From assembly GCA_028715965.1 (NCBI GenBank), contig JAQUQS010000015.1:1-44287 (forward strand): a stretch of DNA of 44,287 bases, given 5' to 3'. Shown in pieces: positions 24,125 through 32,696 of the stretch. Position 1 is the stretch's first letter. Every line of letters starts with the position of its first letter. The notes below the pieces were generated by a model. It searched no databases, was not told the origin of the DNA, and saw only the letters and a list, made by a program, of their open reading frames with translations. A program made the translations under genes and the position numbers. The DNA is from Candidatus Omnitrophota bacterium (GTDB lineage: Bacteria > Omnitrophota > Gorgyraeia > Tantalellales > Tantalellaceae).

Positions 24125-25432
24125 TTGAAAGTATCCGTAATAGGAACCGGATATGTCGGGCTTACGACCGGTGTGTGCCTGGCGGATTTGGGGCATACCG
24201 TGCTATGTGTAGACAATAACGCCGAAAAGATCGCCGGGCTCAAGAAAGGCATATCGCCGATATTCGAGCCGGGCATGGAGGAACTCCTGGAAAAGGGGAT
24301 GAAGTCGGGACGCCTGGGTTTCGTGGACGACATAGCGGGGGCCGTCAAGCAAGGGGAGATAATATTCATTTGTGTCAACACCCCGTCGAGGGAGGACGGC
24401 AAGGCGGAGCTCAAGTACGTGGAAAAAGTGGCCAAGGAAGTGGCCGCTAACCTGGACGGGAACTACAGGGTCATCGTGGACAAAAGCACCGTACCGGTAA
24501 AAACGGCGGAAAAGGTCAGGGAGACCATAGAACGGTACGGAACGGAAGGTATCAAGTTCGATGTGGTGTCGAACCCGGAATTCCTCAGGGAAGGGACCGC
24601 GATCAAGGATACCATGGAACCGGACCGGATAGTCATAGGATCGGACTCCGAAAAGGCCACGAAAAAGATGCTGGAGCTTTATAAACCGCTCATAGACAGG
24701 ACCGGCGCTCCAGTAAGGCTTGTATCCGTGCGCAGCGCGGAACTTATCAAGCACGGCGCCAATACTTTCCTCGCGATGAAGATATCATTCGCCAACCTCA
24801 TCGCCCAGGTATGTGAAGAGGCGGGCGCGGACGCCCTTGAGGTCCTTGACGCCATAGGTCTGGACGAGCGCATCGGCAGCCGTTTCCTGACGCCCGGCAT
24901 AGGGTTCGGGGGAAGCTGTTTTCCTAAGGACATAGCGGCGTTCAACCGCACACTGGGTATTCTCGGCGTGGACAGTTCCCTTGTGCGCGCCGTCGAACAG
25001 ATCAACAAAAGCGCCTGGCAGAGGTTCATCCATAAGGTAGAAAAAGAGCTCTGGGTGCTTGATGGGAAAGTGATAGGCGTACTGGGCCTTGCCTTTAAGC
25101 CCGACACCGACGATATACGTAACGCTCCCGCGTTCAAGATCATCGAGGAGCTTAGAGAGAAAGGTTCCGTTATCAGGGTCTATGACCCAAAGGCGATGGA
25201 CAGGGCCCGCGTCGAATATCCTGACCTCGAGTTCTGCGGTGACCCGTATGCCGTAGTTAAGGGGGCTGAAGCGCTTCTTGTGTGTACGGAATGGGAAGAG
25301 TTCAAGACGCTGGACCTCGGCAGGGTGAAGGAACTTATGCAGGTCCCGATCATCTTTGACGGCCGCAACATTTTCGACAAGAACGCGGCGGAAAAAGCCG
25401 GGTTCAGGTATTTCGGCATAGGCAGGGCATAA
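24125..25432 (+). CDS. ugd: UDP-glucose 6-dehydrogenase
   Basis: The enzyme oxidises UDP-glucose to UDP-glucuronate with two NAD+. Visible elements are the N-terminal KVSVIGTGYVGLTTGVCLADLGH, the substrate-site NPEFLREGTAI, the central helix segment AELIKHGANTFLAMKISFANL, and the catalytic FGGSCFPKD (Cys near residue 260). The C-terminal domain has GLAFKPDTDDIRNAP. Length 435 aa is normal. I use TTG 24125 because AGGAG is 6 nt upstream and the product then begins MKVSVIGTG like its relatives; GTG 24122 is an alternative. It follows cusA by 64 nt with no terminator. Its product would feed surface polysaccharides. A Pho-type promoter on the opposite strand points into its 3' end. Confidence 0.93.
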   Translation: MKVSVIGTGYVGLTTGVCLADLGHTVLCVDNNAEKIAGLKKGISPIFEPGMEELLEKGMKSGRLGFVDDIAGAVKQGEIIFICVNTPSREDGKAELKYVEKVAKEVAANLDGNYRVIVDKSTVPVKTAEKVRETIERYGTEGIKFDVVSNPEFLREGTAIKDTMEPDRIVIGSDSEKATKKMLELYKPLIDRTGAPVRLVSVRSAELIKHGANTFLAMKISFANLIAQVCEEAGADALEVLDAIGLDERIGSRFLTPGIGFGGSCFPKDIAAFNRTLGILGVDSSLVRAVEQINKSAWQRFIHKVEKELWVLDGKVIGVLGLAFKPDTDDIRNAPAFKIIEELREKGSVIRVYDPKAMDRARVEYPDLEFCGDPYAVVKGAEALLVCTEWEEFKTLDLGRVKELMQVPIIFDGRNIFDKNAAEKAGFRYFGIGRA

Positions 25433-25463
25433 AAGAGCTGTCCACCAAGGCTCAAAACGAAAT

Positions 25464-25517
25464 ATTTTAACAATTGTCCGTGACGTTCCGGTTACGGAAA
25501 AGTTAATATACCGTGAA
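25464..25517 (-). promoter_or_regulatory. Pho box with a -10 on the minus strand, pointing away from phoB
   Basis: Read on the minus strand, TTCAC, TTAAC, GTAAC and GTCAC start at 25517, 25506, 25495 and 25484, a perfect 11-bp period. A TAAAAT -10 (25464-25469) begins exactly 15 nt after the start of the last repeat, the same distance as in the plus-strand boxes at 28165 and 29917. The promoter would make a leftward transcript antisense to the 3' end of ugd. The box may also let PhoB act on phoB. Confidence 0.65.
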
Positions 25518-25544
25518 CGTAAATTTCATGTCTTCAAGGCTTTA

Positions 25545-25553
25545 TGGTAAAAT
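25545..25553 (+). promoter_or_regulatory. Extended -10 promoter of phoB
   Basis: TGG followed by TAAAAT (25548-25553) gives an extended -10 about 96 nt before the phoB start. No good -35 is seen. It lies 28 bp to the right of the leftward Pho box. Confidence 0.45.
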
Positions 25554-25648
25554 AATCATGTCACGCGGTATAGACTTTTCCCGCCTGGTACTGTAAGATA
25601 TTCGATAGAACGATGTTCTTTGTTCATGGTACAACAAAGGGGCTTGGT

Positions 25649-26341
25649 ATGTCCAAAGAGAAGATACTTATAGTGGAAGACGACCGCAATATCTCCAATC
25701 TCGTGAAATATAACCTGGAAAAAGCGGGTTACGCCTGCCTGGCCAGTTTCTCCGGGGAGGATGCTCTTTCGCGGATCGAGCGCGAGAAAATCGACCTTAT
25801 AGTGCTTGATATCATGCTGCCGGAGATCGATGGGCTTGAGGTGTGCCGCAGGGTGAAGGGTGCAAAGGCGACTTGTAATGTGCCTGTGGTCATGTTGACC
25901 GCCAAGGGCGAGGAAGTGGACCGCATAGTGGGGTTGGAGCTGGGGGCGGATGATTATATTGTAAAGCCTTTCAGTCCGCGTGAACTTGTGCTCAGGGTCA
26001 AGGCCATACTTAAACGCGCTTCCGGGGAAGGGGGCACGGAGGTCGAAACGCTGGAAGCGGGCAGGATAAAAATAGACGTGCCATGCCATAAGGTCACTGT
26101 GGACGGGAAAGAAGCGATCCTTACCCCGATGGAATTCAAGCTCCTGCTTACTTTGATGGAAAGAGCCGGACGTGTACAATCGCGAGAACGGCTTCTCAAC
26201 GACGTATGGGATATTTCTTCGGATGTTACCACAAGGACCATAGACACGCATATCAAGCGGCTTAGGGAAAAACTCGGCAAGTCGGGCAAGGCGATAGAGA
26301 CGGTGCGCGGGATAGGATACAGGTTCAAGAAGGGGAACTGA
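25649..26341 (+). CDS. phoB: Response regulator PhoB (OmpR/PhoB family)
   Basis: The receiver domain (about 1-120) starts MSKEKILIVEDDRNISNLVKYNLEKAGY, with the acidic pair ED-D, the phospho-acceptor Asp in LIVLDIMLPEIDG (about 54), Thr in MLTAKGEEVD and Lys in DDYIVKPFSPREL. The winged-helix domain (about 130-228) has LTPMEFKLLLTLMERAGRVQSRERLLNDVWD and TRTIDTHIKRLREKLG, the DNA-recognition helix of the family. Start at ATG 25649 is set by AAAGGGG 6 nt upstream. phoR follows after 3 nt. Neighbouring porin and pst genes and their 11-bp-repeat boxes identify it as the phosphate regulator rather than a generic family member. Confidence 0.92.
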   Translation: MSKEKILIVEDDRNISNLVKYNLEKAGYACLASFSGEDALSRIEREKIDLIVLDIMLPEIDGLEVCRRVKGAKATCNVPVVMLTAKGEEVDRIVGLELGADDYIVKPFSPRELVLRVKAILKRASGEGGTEVETLEAGRIKIDVPCHKVTVDGKEAILTPMEFKLLLTLMERAGRVQSRERLLNDVWDISSDVTTRTIDTHIKRLREKLGKSGKAIETVRGIGYRFKKGN

Positions 26342-26344
26342 CGC

Positions 26345-28126
26345 TTGAGGATAAAGCTGTACCATAAGATAACCATTGTGCTTGCCCTGACGCTGGCCCT
26401 TGTTCTGTCGGTGATCTATGCCTACCTTAATAATAACTTAAGGCAATATACATACCAGAGGATAAAGAACAATCTCGACAAAGATACCGGGCTCCTGCGG
26501 TCTTTCCTGGAGAAGACCCCGCCCGACATGTCCTCGGCGGCCCTGGACGAGTTCGCCGATATCGCCGGCCGTGACCTGAACGCCAGGGTCACGATCATTG
26601 GTACGGACGGGAATGTCCTGGGCGATTCGGAAATAAAACTGGAAGACCTCGCGGAGCTTGAGAACCACATAAACCGCCCGGAGGTGGAGGAAGCCCTCGC
26701 GAGCGGTTCGGGTGAGAGCGAAAGGTTCAGCACTACAGTGCAGGACCAACGACTGTACATGGCGTCCATCTTCGGTCGTCCGGAAGCGCGCGGGGTGATA
26801 AGGCTTTCCGTCCCGCTTTCTGAGCTCGCGGAGGTCTCGGGGTATCTTAAACGCATAGCGGGACTATCGTTCGTACTTGTGTTCATACTAACGCTTATAT
26901 TCGGGGCCGTAGGTTCTTTCTTCATTTCACATCCATTGAAACAGATATCGGACGCCGCCAAGGAGATCTCGCGCGGTGATTTTTCAAGGCGTATACTCGT
27001 GAACACGCGGGATGAGGTCGAGGACCTTGCTACGACGTTCAACGATATGTCTGACCAGATAAAGGCGCGCATAGAGGACGTTACCGACAGTCGGTCCAGG
27101 CTCGAGGCGGTCTTCGCGAGCATGTTCGACGGCGTCATAATAGTGGACGCGAAATGCAGGATACTCATAATGAACAGGGCGATAAGGGATCTTTTGTCGG
27201 TCAAAGAGGATCCCGTGGGCCGGAAACCACTCGAAGTGATACGCAACGTGAAGGTCCAGGAACTTGCTGATTCGGTACTGGGAGCGGAAGGTAAGGTCGG
27301 GATAGAGGAAATATCGGTGCTTCTTCCGGAAGAGAAGAAGCTCCTTGTGCACGCGACCTCCGTCATAAAGAACGATAAGGTCGAAGGCGCGGTCCTTGTT
27401 TTTCACGACATTACCGATATGCGCAGGCTGGAACGGGTAAGGCAGGATTTCGTGGCGAACGTGTCACATGAGCTCAGGACGCCCATAACCAATATAAAAG
27501 GGTACGCCGAGACACTTCTTGATGGGGCGCTCGGGGATAAAGATAACGCTGAAGAGTTCATAAGGATCATATATAACGATTCCGAACGACTGGCGAACCT
27601 TATCGAGGACCTTCTGGACCTTTCAAGCATAGAATCGGGCAAGCTCGCGCTCGAACTCGCGCCTTGTTCCATCAAGGACCTGGCCGGCAGGGTGGTCGCG
27701 GATATAGAACAACAGGCGAACGACAAGGGCATATATATAGGAATAGACGTCCCGGACGGCATGCCCGCTATACTGGCTGACGAAAGGCTTATATACCAGG
27801 CGCTCATGAACATTGTGGATAACGCCGTAAAATATACGGAGGATAAAGGCTCCATAAGAATAAACGCGAAGAGCCGTGACGGGTTCACCGAATGCAGCGT
27901 CTCCGACACGGGCATTGGTATACCGGAACAGGACCTTCCGCGTATCTTCGAACGTTTCTACCGGGTAGATAAGGCCAGGTCGCGCAAGATAGGCGGCACC
28001 GGACTTGGTCTTTCCATCGTAAAACATATCATACAGGAACACGGCGGGCAGGTATTCGTGGAAAGCGCGCCGGGTAAGGGTTCCGTCTTCACCTTCACTA
28101 TCCCGAACTATACCCTGATATCGTAA
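26345..28126 (+). CDS. phoR: Phosphate sensor histidine kinase PhoR
   Basis: The 593-residue kinase has a first membrane helix (8-28), a periplasmic sensor (about 30-165), a second helix (about 170-195), a HAMP domain (SHPLKQISDAAKEISRGDFSRRI), a PAS domain (about 250-355, GVIIVDAKCRILIMNRA) and the kinase core: H-box FVANVSHELRTPITNIKGY, N-box NIVDNAVKYT, G1 DTGIGIP, F-box FERFYRVD and G2 GGTGLGLSIV. HAMP-PAS-HisKA with the DFVANVSHELRTP box is the usual PhoR layout, but the periplasmic domain here is larger than the short loop of E. coli PhoR, more like Gram-positive PhoR. Start is TTG 26345, 3 nt after phoB; both are co-translated. PhoU and PstSCAB encoded downstream would set its activity. 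Confidence 0.9.
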   Translation: MRIKLYHKITIVLALTLALVLSVIYAYLNNNLRQYTYQRIKNNLDKDTGLLRSFLEKTPPDMSSAALDEFADIAGRDLNARVTIIGTDGNVLGDSEIKLEDLAELENHINRPEVEEALASGSGESERFSTTVQDQRLYMASIFGRPEARGVIRLSVPLSELAEVSGYLKRIAGLSFVLVFILTLIFGAVGSFFISHPLKQISDAAKEISRGDFSRRILVNTRDEVEDLATTFNDMSDQIKARIEDVTDSRSRLEAVFASMFDGVIIVDAKCRILIMNRAIRDLLSVKEDPVGRKPLEVIRNVKVQELADSVLGAEGKVGIEEISVLLPEEKKLLVHATSVIKNDKVEGAVLVFHDITDMRRLERVRQDFVANVSHELRTPITNIKGYAETLLDGALGDKDNAEEFIRIIYNDSERLANLIEDLLDLSSIESGKLALELAPCSIKDLAGRVVADIEQQANDKGIYIGIDVPDGMPAILADERLIYQALMNIVDNAVKYTEDKGSIRINAKSRDGFTECSVSDTGIGIPEQDLPRIFERFYRVDKARSRKIGGTGLGLSIVKHIIQEHGGQVFVESAPGKGSVFTFTIPNYTLIS

Positions 28127-28164
28127 TAGCACGGCAAAGAACGCGTAAAAACCCCTTTTCCAAG

Positions 28165-28218
28165 TTCACGGGAAATTCACTTTACCTTCAAACCGAGTTC
28201 ACCTCGGGCTTGTACAAT
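28165..28218 (+). promoter_or_regulatory. Pho box and promoter of the small-protein/porin operon
   Basis: TTCAC, TTCAC, TTCAA and TTCAC begin at 28165, 28176, 28187 and 28198, an exact 11-bp period. A TACAAT -10 (28213-28218) starts 15 nt after the last repeat, so the box replaces the -35. This is the expected build of a PhoB-activated promoter. Confidence 0.85.
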
Positions 28219-28246
28219 TCATGTGACCTTAGAAGGGAGAACCACC

Positions 28247-28564
28247 ATGATGATCCTTGTAGTGTTGGCTTTGGCGTTCACCGTTATGGGGTTCTTTCAT
28301 CTTGTCTTCAGCGCGGAAATCTCTAATGATCTTTTGACCGCGGTGATGGACCATGAAAAGACCGTAAGGAAGGGAGGTGAACGAGCGAAAGAAGAGGGGA
28401 AGGCCCTCGCTGGGTTTGTGGCCGATCACTGTTTCACTTATAAGAACATGGATGGGATAAAGGATAGAACGCGGCCAGGGGCGGGACGGGTGGAACGGTC
28501 CGGCCTTATGGACGTTGGAGCATACGGGATCGACGTTAAAATATGTAGCGATCACGGGAAATAA
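28247..28564 (+). CDS. Small single-pass membrane protein in the phosphate regulon, unknown function
   Basis: The 105-residue product begins MMILVVLALAFTVMGFFHLVFSAE, one uncleaved membrane helix or signal anchor, followed by a charged region (EKTVRKGGERAKEEGKALAGFVADHC) and a short C-terminus with two more Cys/His-containing turns. I do not recognise a family. The start ATG 28247 is fixed by AAGGGAG 7 nt upstream. It is the first gene behind a strong Pho box and the porin follows after 25 nt, so it should be made under phosphate starvation together with the porin. A role in phosphate uptake or porin function is inferred from position only. Confidence 0.65.
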   Translation: MMILVVLALAFTVMGFFHLVFSAEISNDLLTAVMDHEKTVRKGGERAKEEGKALAGFVADHCFTYKNMDGIKDRTRPGAGRVERSGLMDVGAYGIDVKICSDHGK

Positions 28565-28589
28565 AATAACTTTTAGGAGGGAAAAGACG

Positions 28590-29915
28590 ATGAAGAAGAT
28601 TCTAAGCATGATCCTTATAGCCGGGGCTCTCGTTTCCGGTTTTGGTGTGTATACCGCCAAGGCCGGTCAAATGGAGATACTGGTCGACAAACTGGTGGAA
28701 AAAGGCATACTTACGCCTTATGAGGCCCAGATAATAGTGGCCGAAGCAAAAGAAGAGGCTGCCCGGGAGCTGGCCAAGGGTGAGGCGGTCACGGCCCCGA
28801 GCTGGACGCAGAAGATAAAGATAAAGGGAGACGTGCGGTACCGGAACCAGGTCGAGTGGGGAAAGGGACTTGATCCGGCACACGAACGTATCCGGAACAG
28901 GGTAAGGGCCAGGCTCGGGGTAGAGGGCCAGGTCAATGACGAGATAGACGCGGGGGTGCTCCTTGTGACCGGGTCTACCGACCCGAGGTCCACGAACCAG
29001 ACATTGGACAACAACTGGCAAACCCAGGATATCCGGCTTGACCAGTACTATATCGACTGGCATCCCGCGCTGCCTTCCGATATCGGTACCATGGATGTAT
29101 GGGCCGGTAAGTTCAAGAACCCGTTCGAGAACACTTCTCTTCTTTGGGACGGGGATATCTGCCCGGGCGGTATAGCCATGAACTATGCTTCCTCGAGTTT
29201 CGATCTCGGGAACGTCCCGACGACACTTTTCGGCAACTTTGGGTTCCTCTGGATCGATGAACTCTCGACGTCGCAGAAAGATCCGCTCCTTTTCGTGTTC
29301 CAGGGCGGGACCAGGATGGACGTTATAGAGGACTGGGACGCGACGTTCGGCGCTTACGCGGCTTATTACGCCACTTCGCACATAAAGAACAACGACAGTT
29401 ATACGAGCGCCGCGGTCGTGGCCGGATCGGGTACCAACAGCTACAACGCCGATAATACGTTCAAGTATGGCTACGATATGGTGGACGTCATACTCAAATA
29501 CGACGCCAAGGCCATATTCGATCTTAAAGTGGGCCATGGTGTGTACGCGGACCTTATCTGGAACACGGATCCCAGTAAGAGGAACTTCGCTTGGATGCTC
29601 GGCGCGTATGTCGGGGACAAGAAACCCAAGGATCCCGGGCAGTGGAAGGCGTATTTCGAGTGGAGACACCTCGAGCAGGACGCGGTGCCGGACTTCATGC
29701 CGGATTCGGATTTCTACGGGTATAGGAGCGCGACAGGCGCTCCCGCCGGAGGCGGGACGAACGGCGAAGGCCCGGTATGCGGGATCGATTACGCTCTTTT
29801 CAAGAACACCGTACTGAGCGTAAAGTACTATTACACGTCCCCGATAGACCTGGATGCCGGCGCGTATGACCAGCCGTACCAGCTATGGCAGACGGACATA
29901 AACGTGAAGTTCTAA
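28590..29915 (+). CDS. Putative outer-membrane porin of the phosphate regulon
   Basis: The protein has a signal peptide (MKKILSMILIAGALVSGFGVYTAKA, cleaved after about residue 25) followed by a short helical segment (MEILVDKLVEKGILTPYEAQIIVAEAKEEAA) that may form an N-terminal coiled coil, then about 370 residues of alternating beta strands rich in Tyr, Trp, Asp and Gly (for example KIKGDVRYRNQVEWGKG, LSVKYYYTSPIDL) ending in the outer-membrane type VKF. This pattern fits the putative porin family often found with pst genes. It is translated from ATG 28590 after GGAGG. Phosphate or phosphorylated-compound uptake is inferred from the Pho box and from pstS being the next gene. Confidence 0.8.
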   Translation: MKKILSMILIAGALVSGFGVYTAKAGQMEILVDKLVEKGILTPYEAQIIVAEAKEEAARELAKGEAVTAPSWTQKIKIKGDVRYRNQVEWGKGLDPAHERIRNRVRARLGVEGQVNDEIDAGVLLVTGSTDPRSTNQTLDNNWQTQDIRLDQYYIDWHPALPSDIGTMDVWAGKFKNPFENTSLLWDGDICPGGIAMNYASSSFDLGNVPTTLFGNFGFLWIDELSTSQKDPLLFVFQGGTRMDVIEDWDATFGAYAAYYATSHIKNNDSYTSAAVVAGSGTNSYNADNTFKYGYDMVDVILKYDAKAIFDLKVGHGVYADLIWNTDPSKRNFAWMLGAYVGDKKPKDPGQWKAYFEWRHLEQDAVPDFMPDSDFYGYRSATGAPAGGGTNGEGPVCGIDYALFKNTVLSVKYYYTSPIDLDAGAYDQPYQLWQTDINVKF

Positions 29916-29916
29916 G

Positions 29917-29970
29917 TTCACGGTTTTGTAACACAAATGTAGCGTGAATGTCGCATAGTTTTTTTAGAAT
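29917..29970 (+). promoter_or_regulatory. Pho box and promoter of pstSCAB-phoU
   Basis: TTCAC, GTAAC, GTAGC and GTCGC begin at 29917, 29928, 29939 and 29950, an 11-bp period; the same DNA can be read as three CTGTCAT-like sites of the E. coli type. A TAGAAT -10 (29965-29970) starts 15 nt after the last repeat, identical to the box at 28165. The box begins 2 bp after the porin stop codon. Confidence 0.82.
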
Positions 29971-29991
29971 AAAGCGAAAAGGAGCTGATAA

Positions 29992-30873
29992 ATGAGAAAG
30001 TACACCAAGATGATCGCGATGATGGTGCTGGCCCTTTTCATGTTCACTTCGAACGGGTTCGCTAAGGACATGCTCCAGATAAAAGGGTCCGATACCCTTA
30101 TAAACCTGGTGCAGAAGCTCTCCGAAGTGTACATGGAAGAATACAGCGGGAAATACATAGCCGTTACCGGCGGCGGTTCGGGTACCGGGATAGCCGCTCT
30201 TATGAACGGCAAGTGCGATATAGCCAACGCTTCGCGTGACATAAAAGCGAAGGAAATAACGCAGGCTGAGGCGAGGGGCATAACCCCGAAAAGAGTGGTC
30301 GTGGCCATAGATGGCCTGAGCGTCATAGTTAACGAGGATAATCCCGTTGACAGGCTTACCGTGGAACAGCTCGGCAAGATGTTCCGCGGCGAGATAAAGA
30401 ACTGGTCGGAAGTGGGCGGGGATAACGCTCCGGTTACGCTTTACGGGCGCCAGTCCAATTCAGGGACGTTCTCGTTCTTCATGGAAGAAGTGCTTAAAGG
30501 CGACTATTCCGCCAACATGAAGAGGATGAACGGTAACTCCCAGATAGTCGAGGCCATAAAAGCCGACAGGACCGGGATAGGGTACGTAGGCGTAGGGTAT
30601 GTGAAGAAGGCCGAAGGGATAACCGTGCTAAAGGTAGCGAAGAACGCCAGTTTCCCTTACGCGAGCCCTCTTGACGAGGCGGACGTAAAAAGCGGGAAAT
30701 ACCCGATATCGCGACCGCTCAACCAATATATTAACGGTACTCCCAAAGGAGATGTGCTCGATTTCATCAAATTCGAGCTCAGTCCCGAGGGCCAGGCGAT
30801 AGTCGAGGAGGAAGGGTTCTTCATGCTTCCCAAGGAATACCAGGACTATAACGTCAAACAGCTGGGATCGTAA
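29992..30873 (+). CDS. pstS: Phosphate ABC transporter substrate-binding protein PstS
   Basis: The protein binds phosphate in the periplasm and hands it to PstCA. It has a signal peptide (cleaved near residue 24, NGFA/KD) and the PstS core: IKGSDTLINLVQKLSEVY, VTGGGSGTGIAALMNG (phosphate-binding Ser/Gly loop), DIANASRDIKAKE, and YGRQSNSGTFSFFMEEVL with the second phosphate-binding loop. Its 293 aa fits the family of shorter PstS proteins. There is no lipobox, so it is likely soluble. An AAAGGAG site precedes the ATG and a Pho box lies just upstream. pstC follows. Confidence 0.95.
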   Translation: MRKYTKMIAMMVLALFMFTSNGFAKDMLQIKGSDTLINLVQKLSEVYMEEYSGKYIAVTGGGSGTGIAALMNGKCDIANASRDIKAKEITQAEARGITPKRVVVAIDGLSVIVNEDNPVDRLTVEQLGKMFRGEIKNWSEVGGDNAPVTLYGRQSNSGTFSFFMEEVLKGDYSANMKRMNGNSQIVEAIKADRTGIGYVGVGYVKKAEGITVLKVAKNASFPYASPLDEADVKSGKYPISRPLNQYINGTPKGDVLDFIKFELSPEGQAIVEEEGFFMLPKEYQDYNVKQLGS

Positions 30874-30912
30874 CGCGGAATGTATATGACAAAAGGAGGC
30901 CATGTAAATATC

Positions 30913-31788
30913 ATGAGGATAAAAGAGAAGGTGATACATGGCCTCTTTTTGTTCAACGGTCTTTTGGTCGTGGCCGTTCTTGTGGGGATATTCGCGCTTC
31001 TTGTGGTTACCGCTGTTCCGGCTTTCCAGGAAATAAAGATAGGGAACTTTCTTTTCAGCACCCGGTGGAACCCGACTTCATACGTGGAGAACTCTTACGG
31101 GATACTCGCTATGCTGGTGAGTACCGCCATGGTAACGATAGGCGCGCTATTGTTCGCGATCCCGCTGGGCATAGGCACCGCGGCGTATCTTTCCGACGTG
31201 GCTTCGCCCAGGGTGCGGGAAATAGCCAAGCCTGTAATAGAGATACTCGCAGGGATCCCGTCGGTCGTAATAGGTTTCCTGGGAATAGTGCTTGTCGGTC
31301 CGATGATCGCGAAGCTTTTCCACGTGCCTAACGGGCTTAACGCGGTGAACGGCTCCGTGCTTTTAGGTGTTATGGCGCTCCCGACCATAATAAGCCTTTC
31401 GGAGGACGCCCTGAAAAGCGTGCCAAAGTCATTCACCGAGGCTTCGCTCGCGCTGGGGGCGACGCATTGGCAGACCGTGACGAGAGTGAAGATACCGGCC
31501 GCCGTATCCGGGATATTCGCCTCATGCATGCTCGGGATGGGCCGCGCGATAGGTGAGACGATGACGGTACTTATGGCCACGGGGTGCGCCCCGGCCATGC
31601 CGCGCGGGTTCCTTGATTCAGTGCGCACGATGACCTCCACCATAGCGATAGAGCTGGGAGAAGTGCCGTATAATACGACGCATTATTACGCCCTGTTCGC
31701 GGTGGGGCTCACGCTTTTTATCATAACTTTTTTCATTAACATGATAGCCGATATAGTGCTTAACAAATACCAGATAAAGGCGAGATGA
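30913..31788 (+). CDS. pstC: Phosphate ABC transporter permease PstC
   Basis: PstC is one of two membrane subunits of the phosphate importer. The protein has about six membrane helices and the permease EAA-loop ALGATHWQTVTRVKIPAAVSGI (near residue 185). GIPSVVIGFLGIVLVGPMIA and GRAIGETMTVLMATG are typical of PstC. I use ATG 30913 (MRIKEKVIHGLFLFNG), 13 nt after an AAAGGAGG; the in-frame ATGs at 30880 and 30886 have no such site upstream. The last codons overlap the start of pstA by 4 bp, so the two are coupled. Confidence 0.93.
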   Translation: MRIKEKVIHGLFLFNGLLVVAVLVGIFALLVVTAVPAFQEIKIGNFLFSTRWNPTSYVENSYGILAMLVSTAMVTIGALLFAIPLGIGTAAYLSDVASPRVREIAKPVIEILAGIPSVVIGFLGIVLVGPMIAKLFHVPNGLNAVNGSVLLGVMALPTIISLSEDALKSVPKSFTEASLALGATHWQTVTRVKIPAAVSGIFASCMLGMGRAIGETMTVLMATGCAPAMPRGFLDSVRTMTSTIAIELGEVPYNTTHYYALFAVGLTLFIITFFINMIADIVLNKYQIKAR

Positions 31789-32660
31789 TGACGATATACC
31801 GGTCCCGGAGATCAAAAAAAATAGAGCAGGACATAGGGTTCATGGTCCTCAGGGCATGTATGGGCATCGTCGGCCTTGTTCTTTTCATAATACTATGGGA
31901 TATAGTGACCAAGGGCATGGGCAAGGTCTCCTGGACCTTCCTTACGCAGCCGCCCAGGAACGGCATGACGGAGGGTGGCATATATCCGGCCATTGTCGGG
32001 ACGTTCTTTGTTACCCTTATAACCGCTATAATGGCGGTGCCGCTGGGAATGGGGTGCGCGATATATCTCAACGAATACGCGCGGGACAGCAAACTGACGC
32101 GGCTTATCAGGATGTCCATCAGGAACCTTTCGGGCGTGCCGTCGATAGTTTACGGTCTGTTCGGGGTAGTACTTTTCGTGCAGTTTATGGACCTTGGCAC
32201 ATGCGTACTCGCGTCGGGCCTTACGCTCGGGCTCATGACACTTCCCCTGACCATAACCGCCAGCGAAGAAGCGCTCAAGAACGTACCGCAGGGGTACCGT
32301 GACGGGTCGCTCGCGCTCGGGGCCAACAAGTGGCAGATGATAAGGACCAATGTGCTGCCGTACTCCATACCGGGCATGCTTACCGGAACGATACTGGGGC
32401 TTTCCCGCGCGGCCGGTGAGACGGCGCCTATACTTTTCACCGGAGCGGCGTTCTTCCTGCCGTTCCTGCCGCGGAGCCCGTTCGACCAGTTCATGGCTCT
32501 TCCGTACCATCTTTATGTAATGGCTACCCAGCATCATGACATCACGGGCGTACGGCCCATAGCTTACGGTACGGCGCTAGTGCTTATATTGCTCGTTTTT
32601 GGGATGAACCTTATAGCCATAATAATGCGATATCACCTGAGGAAGCTGAAGAGGGATTAG
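31785..32660 (+). CDS. pstA: Phosphate ABC transporter permease PstA
   Basis: PstA is the partner of PstC. It has about six membrane helices, with SGVPSIVYGLFGVVLFVQFMDLG and the EAA-loop ALGANKWQMIRTNVLPYSIPGM and GLSRAAGETAPILFTGAAFFLPFLP, which are family hallmarks. The length of 291 aa is normal. It starts in the ATGA that overlaps the pstC stop codon. pstB follows within 40 nt. Confidence 0.93.
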   Translation: MMTIYRSRRSKKIEQDIGFMVLRACMGIVGLVLFIILWDIVTKGMGKVSWTFLTQPPRNGMTEGGIYPAIVGTFFVTLITAIMAVPLGMGCAIYLNEYARDSKLTRLIRMSIRNLSGVPSIVYGLFGVVLFVQFMDLGTCVLASGLTLGLMTLPLTITASEEALKNVPQGYRDGSLALGANKWQMIRTNVLPYSIPGMLTGTILGLSRAAGETAPILFTGAAFFLPFLPRSPFDQFMALPYHLYVMATQHHDITGVRPIAYGTALVLILLVFGMNLIAIIMRYHLRKLKRD

Positions 32661-32696
32661 CGGATGGAACAAACACTATTATTGGAGAAAAGGATA

